Assembly (NCBI GenBank): GCA_009788055.1
Contig: WQSG01000031.1
Coordinates: 1 to 33,941 of the forward strand
DNA length: 33,941 nt
Direction of reading: 5' to 3'
Origin: Defluviitaleaceae bacterium
Lineage (GTDB): Bacteria > Bacillota > Clostridia > Lachnospirales > WQUN01
In this document: positions 31,386 through 33,941 of the stretch, piece by piece
Position numbering within the stretch: the stretch's first letter is position 1
How the letters are laid out: each line of letters opens with the position of its first letter
Made by a program: the position numbers and the translations under genes
The notes under the pieces: generated by a model
Databases searched by the model: none
Told to the model about the DNA's origin: nothing
The model's input: the letters and a program-made list of their open reading frames with translations, nothing else

Positions 31386-31829
31386 CTACATACTGCCCGC
31401 ATCGTAAAATCCGGGGAGAAGAAAATATAATAGTGAGCCTGCCAGTTTGCCAAATGCAATTGCCATTACGAAAAAGAAAATCCCGCGTTGAACACGTCCG
31501 CGTCGGGAAAGTATGGGGAAAACGTCCAATACTTCGGCAAGAGACATTGCCAACGAGCCGAAGAAAACACCTGCGGCAAGAGCCAATGCGGCAAGAACAA
31601 CCGCGCCCAGCGGCAGTCTAAATTGCGAAAAGCTTGCCACCGTACCGAAAATTCCGCCCAGCGTGATGGCTGTTTCATAGGTGCGGCAGTGGGAATGGGT
31701 AGCGGTTTTTTGTGCAAAACGCGGCACAATTCCGACTACCGTGATAAAAGCAAAAACCGCGCCCGACACAACCATTCCCGACCCAAGCCCAATGATTACC
31801 GAAACTAAATTTAAAATGAAATCAGGCAT
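31386..31829 (-). CDS. spoVAB: Stage V sporulation protein AB (SpoVAB)
   Basis: A 147-aa membrane protein with about four or five hydrophobic helices, in the position and pattern of SpoVAB: G-L-G-S-G-M-V-V-S-G-A-V-F-A-F (about 13-27), a short loop with C-R-T-Y-E, then helices with G-x-x-x-G spacing. Start choice: the ATG at 31829 overlaps the spoVAA stop by 8 bp (ATGCCTGA), which gives translational coupling. The open frame extends to a TTG at 31862 inside spoVAA, which I reject. SpoVAB is needed with the other SpoVA proteins to move dipicolinate into the forespore. Confidence 0.9.
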   Translation of the reverse strand: MPDFILNLVSVIIGLGSGMVVSGAVFAFITVVGIVPRFAQKTATHSHCRTYETAITLGGIFGTVASFSQFRLPLGAVVLAALALAAGVFFGSLAMSLAEVLDVFPILSRRGRVQRGIFFFVMAIAFGKLAGSLLYFLLPGFYDAGSM

Positions 31830-32445
31830 CGCTGTCGTCCCCGTCTTTCTCCAGAGTGGCAACCATTACTGCGGCAACTTCGGCTTCGTAGGTTTCTATT
31901 TCTACTTCAATGGGGGTGGGGTCGTCGGTTATTTTTCTTCCGAAAAAATGGTTGTAGAAAACGATTATGCCAAGCGCAAGTCCAATCGAATACGGTATTA
32001 CGATAATGGGCGGGTTGCTTACGGTTGTGCCGTAAAACATTGTGTAATATCGCTCGAAAATCTTTGGAATTTGCCCGTCTGTGTGAAAGCTCATGATTGC
32101 CGTTGCCGCGCCCACAAATAATACAACCGACACAAACGCAACCTTAGCCCACAAAAACATAGGTATTTCGCGCCGCCGCCGCGTAACCGTATGCACCCAA
32201 GTATCTGTTTCGCCCACATTATTTATTGTTGCATCGGGGTATGCGGTGCTAATCTTTTTGATAATATCCGTAACGGGTACAAGATAGTTTTTCGCGCCTT
32301 TTCCGCTTTCAATACTTTTAAGTTTCATGCGTACTATTTTCAGCTCCGACGCCGCAGGCGCAACAACCTCCGCGACGTCGCCAATTAAAATTTCTTCGCG
32401 GTTAAGTAAATCCGCTTTCTTTTTCGGTTTGATATATATTTCCAT
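31822..32445 (-). CDS. spoVAA: Stage V sporulation protein AA (SpoVAA)
   Basis: A 207-aa protein with the SpoVAA layout. A soluble N-terminal domain (about 1-95) starts I-Y-I-K-P-K and holds the D-V-A-E-V and V-T-D-I-I motifs. Two membrane helices (about 99-117 and 145-165) are followed by a cytoplasmic acidic tail ending E-K-D-G-D-D-S-D-A. Start: the ATG at 32445 has GGAG at 10 bases; a GTG at 32451 is in frame but too close. The region between the helices is short. The upstream small gene overlaps its 5' end by 44 bp in another frame. Confidence 0.9.
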   Translation of the reverse strand: MEIYIKPKKKADLLNREEILIGDVAEVVAPAASELKIVRMKLKSIESGKGAKNYLVPVTDIIKKISTAYPDATINNVGETDTWVHTVTRRRREIPMFLWAKVAFVSVVLFVGAATAIMSFHTDGQIPKIFERYYTMFYGTTVSNPPIIVIPYSIGLALGIIVFYNHFFGRKITDDPTPIEVEIETYEAEVAAVMVATLEKDGDDSDA

Positions 32446-32581
32446 TAACACATTCTCCGTTCACAAATGTTCCGTTAAATTGCCGTTCGTTTTCTCGCTC
32501 GGAATAAAAAAATATCGCCGCCGCCAAGGCAAAAAACAGCAAGAATATGATTACCAAAATTTTAAATTTAATGTATCCCAT
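32402..32581 (-). CDS. 59-aa membrane-anchored protein heading the spoVA operon
   Basis: An ORF of 59 aa on the minus strand. The ATG at 32581 has a strong SD (GGGGAG). The product has a short basic N terminus (M-G-Y-I-K-F-K), one hydrophobic helix (about 8-26; I-L-V-I-I-F-L-L-F-F-A-L-A-A-A-I-F-F), and a polar tail with E-R-E-N-E-R and a single Cys (about residue 43). It overlaps the spoVAA start by 44 bp in a different frame, so its translation should be coupled to that of spoVAA. The candidate forespore promoter at 32606-32635 lies directly upstream. I do not recognise a family. Confidence 0.65.
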   Translation of the reverse strand: MGYIKFKILVIIFLLFFALAAAIFFYSERENERQFNGTFVNGECVNGNIYQTEKESGFT

Positions 32582-32605
32582 AGAAACACTCCCCTTCTTA
32601 TTGGA

Positions 32606-32635
32606 TATTCTTTCCTAAAAATAACCATCGTAGAC
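32606..32635 (-). promoter_or_regulatory. Candidate sigma-F/sigma-G promoter of the spoVA operon
   Basis: On the minus strand GTCTA (32635-32631) and GGAAAGAATA (32615-32606) are 15 bp apart. The second element fits the sigma-F -10 consensus GGNRANANTW at every position; the first matches GYWTA at four of five. The 59-aa ORF starts 25 bp further on. In Bacillus the operon is under sigma-G, whose recognition overlaps that of sigma-F. Confidence 0.45.
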
Positions 32636-32659
32636 AACCGCGCCGCAATCGGCAAAAAT

Positions 32660-32688
32660 TTGACAGCTTTAACTTTTTGTGATTTAAT
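32660..32688 (+). promoter_or_regulatory. Promoter of rpsF-ssb-rpsR
   Basis: TTGACA (32660-32665) and TTTAAT (32683-32688) are separated by 17 bases, giving a strong sigma-A promoter. Transcription would start near 32695, about 65 bases before rpsF. Confidence 0.8.
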
Positions 32689-32711
32689 TTCTCAGTGTTT
32701 TCATTGCGAAA

Positions 32712-32756
32712 CACCATAAACCTTGCGCACATTGTGCGCCACAGACCGGGAGGTGC
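32712..32756 (+). promoter_or_regulatory. Candidate S6:S18 autoregulatory leader
   Basis: Within the rpsF leader CACC (32712-32715) can pair with GGTG of the SD (32752-32755). A perfect hairpin GCGCAC-ATT-GTGCGC (32725-32739) lies inside. A CCG (32746-32748) lies unpaired on the 3' side. This matches the described S6:S18-binding motif, where the complex binds a CCG-containing structure and blocks the SD. Structure is by eye only. Confidence 0.5.
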
Positions 32757-32759
32757 AAT

Positions 32760-33119
32760 ATGAACAGGTACGAGTTAGGCGTGATAATACGGGCAGACTT
32801 GGAAGAGGAAACCTATCGCGCAGAGATGGAAAAAGTCAAAGGCTTTATAGACCGTTTTGGCGGAACTATAGAAAAAATTGACGACTGGGGCAGACGCAAA
32901 TTGGCGTATCCCATTCAAAAGCTTGCGGAGGGAATGTATACATTCATTACCTACACATCCGAAGGCGGAACGCCCAAAGACGTTGAATCGCGGCTAAGAC
33001 TGCAAGAAAACGTTTTGCGTTTCGTAACCATCCGCAGAGACGAAGACGAGCAAGTTGTTTCCAAACCGGAAGTTGCGGAAAAACCCGCAGAAGAACCGGC
33101 TGCAGAAGCGGCAGAATAG
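32760..33119 (+). CDS. rpsF: 30S ribosomal protein S6
   Basis: A 119-aa ribosomal protein that binds 16S rRNA with S18 in the platform of the small subunit. The S6 pattern is clear: Y-E-L-G-V-I-I (4-10), the G-G-T-I-E-K-I-D-D-W-G-R-R-K-L-A-Y-P-I (34-52) block, and Y-x-F-I-x-Y-x (about 60-66), followed by R-L-x-E-N-V-L-R-F. The C-terminal 20 residues form an acidic Glu/Ala/Pro tail, common in Firmicutes. It has the strong SD GGGAGGTG. First gene of the rpsF-ssb-rpsR operon; 15 bp separate it from ssb. Confidence 0.97.
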   Translation: MNRYELGVIIRADLEEETYRAEMEKVKGFIDRFGGTIEKIDDWGRRKLAYPIQKLAEGMYTFITYTSEGGTPKDVESRLRLQENVLRFVTIRRDEDEQVVSKPEVAEKPAEEPAAEAAE

Positions 33120-33134
33120 GAAAGCGGGGGGCAT

Positions 33135-33584
33135 ATGAACAAAGTAATCTTGCTTGGACGTTTAACAAAAGACCCCGAAATCCGTTATTCCCAAAGTGCC
33201 GACCCAATGTGTGTTTCGCGTTTCACCCTTGCGGTGGACAGGCGTTTCAAAAAGGAAGGCGAACCTGATGCCGATTTTATTTTTTGCGTAGCGTTTAGGC
33301 GCACCGCAGAATTTATGGAGCGGTATATCAAAAAGGGAATGATGGTAAGTGTTTGCGGAAGCCTGCAAGTGCGTTCCTACGAGGACAACACAGGCCAGCG
33401 AAAATGGTCCACGGAAGTAATCGCGGAAGAAGTGAACTTTGCAGAAAGCCGCGCCGCATTTGAAGCGCGTATGGCAAAAGGCGACAGCGATTACAGTGCC
33501 GTACCACCTCCGCCGCAATCCGAGCCCGAAGGCTTTAAAGCAATAACCCAAAGCATAGACGAAGATGATGATTTACCTTTTTAG
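33135..33584 (+). CDS. ssb: Single-stranded DNA-binding protein
   Basis: A 149-aa OB-fold protein that protects single-stranded DNA in replication, recombination and repair, acting as a tetramer. N-terminal M-N-K-V-I-L-L-G-R-L-T-K-D-P-E-I-R-Y is the standard start; the OB fold covers about 1-108. A short Pro/Gln-rich linker follows. The C terminus is the acidic tip D-E-D-D-D-L-P-F, which recruits partner proteins. The position between rpsF and rpsR is the classical Firmicute order. It starts 15 bp after rpsF; rpsR follows after 12 bp. Confidence 0.97.
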   Translation: MNKVILLGRLTKDPEIRYSQSADPMCVSRFTLAVDRRFKKEGEPDADFIFCVAFRRTAEFMERYIKKGMMVSVCGSLQVRSYEDNTGQRKWSTEVIAEEVNFAESRAAFEARMAKGDSDYSAVPPPPQSEPEGFKAITQSIDEDDDLPF

Positions 33585-33596
33585 GAGGACACCAAC

Positions 33597-33827
33597 ATGA
33601 TGCAAAAAAGACGCGGACGGCGCAAAAAACGCGTTTGTCAGTTTTGTGTAGACAAAGTAACATCCATAGACTACAAAGATATCGCAAAGTTGCGTAAATA
33701 CGTTTCCGAACGCGGGAAAATTCTTCCCCGCCGCGTAACGGGCAACTGCGCAAAGCACCAGCGCGCCATGACCATGAACGTAAAACGCGCAAGGCATATG
33801 GCTTTGATGGTTTATACACAAGAATAA
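33597..33827 (+). CDS. rpsR: 30S ribosomal protein S18
   Basis: A 76-aa ribosomal protein, partner of S6 on the 16S platform. The N-terminal basic stretch ([12 protein letters not shown]) and the core [21 protein letters not shown] (26-46) are typical. It carries C14-Q-F-C17 and C50, a zinc-binding (C+) S18 variant. The SD AGGAGG lies eight bases before the ATG at 33597; an ATG at 33600 is also possible. Last gene of the operon in the window; repeat sequence begins 4 bp after its stop. Confidence 0.97.
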   Translation: MMQKRRGRRKKRVCQFCVDKVTSIDYKDIAKLRKYVSERGKILPRRVTGNCAKHQRAMTMNVKRARHMALMVYTQE

Positions 33828-33833
33828 GACCGC

Positions 33834-33920
33834 AGGGACTCCGTCCCCGCACCCCTGCAAGGGACGTTGTCCCTTGACCCTATCTTTGAAAACCGCTATG
33901 CGGTTTTCGAGTTAAAGTTT
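33834..33920. repeat. Dispersed repeat cluster after rpsR
   Basis: The unit at 33834-33881 (GGGACTCCGTCCCC, then CACCCCTGC, then AAGGGACGTTGTCCCTT) is the second copy of the repeat found inside rnr. It is followed by the hairpin GAAAACCGC-TAT-GCGGTTTTC (33888-33908), and GAGTTAAAGTTTGAG (33908-33922), inverted relative to 24071-24085 and 29760-29774. The hairpin may also serve as the operon's terminator, though no T-run follows on the plus strand. Confidence 0.78.
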
Positions 33921-33941
33921 GAGGGGGAGGGGGGAATTGGG

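Noticed and set aside
31830-31862. Longer SpoVAB start at TTG 31862
   Set aside because: It lies inside spoVAA and lacks an SD; the ATG at 31829 overlaps the spoVAA stop in the coupled manner usual for this operon.

Overview
The window looks like a chromosomal segment of an anaerobic, spore-forming member of the Clostridia (Firmicutes). The main reasons are a forespore spoVA operon, a RecU-type Holliday junction resolvase, secreted proteins with cohesin and dockerin modules, a cellobiose phosphorylase, SD sequences close to AAAGGAGG, and Gram-positive promoter spacing. No phage, plasmid or CRISPR locus is visible. The only trace of a mobile element is a decayed IS3-type end. Several short hairpin repeats are scattered between genes, and one lies inside a gene.

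Layout: (1) 1-2992, plus strand: an AI-2E-type permease, a membrane-anchored Ig-like protein, a tRNA-Ser(UGA) with its own promoter and terminator, a thiamine-binding protein and a short-chain dehydrogenase. (2) 2989-18243: two very large divergent secreted proteins. The minus-strand one (1541 aa) joins a PHP/CehA-type phosphoesterase domain to Ig-like, cohesin and dockerin modules. The plus-strand one (about 3219 aa) joins a PHP/CehA domain to a calcineurin-type phosphatase domain and six approximately 310-aa GLUG-rich repeats. A small secreted FIVAR-like protein follows it. The 397-bp spacer between the two giants carries TTTACA-type hexamers at 11-bp steps that resemble PhoP boxes. (3) 18305-22052: a YibE/F membrane protein and a GH94 cellobiose phosphorylase. 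(4) 22065-24111: an IS3 remnant, an unknown protein, and an ECF-type sigma factor with its DUF4367-like anti-sigma partner. (5) 24117-28699: RNase R with an in-frame repeat insertion, a Gly/Arg-rich membrane peptide gene, a 57-aa membrane protein, a sugar isomerase-like TIM barrel, a DUF3006 protein and a ComEC-like MBL hydrolase. (6) 28796-32581: recU converging on a spoVA operon (59-aa ORF, AA, AB, AC, AD, then AE). The operon is interrupted before spoVAE by an inverted pair of repeats. (7) 32660-33920: the rpsF-ssb-rpsR operon with a promoter and a probable S6:S18 autoregulatory leader, then more repeat sequence at the window edge.

The most original hypothesis is that the divergent giant pair forms a phosphate-starvation-controlled, cell-surface phosphoester-degrading system. 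Both genes encode phosphoesterase-fold domains and share Cys-rich linkers, and the DNA between them carries Pho-box-like arrays. The second notable theme is a modular family of hairpin repeats. It occurs between spoVAD and spoVAE, after rpsR, beside the IS remnant, and inside the rnr reading frame. All functional calls come from reading motifs in the sequence; no database search was run.
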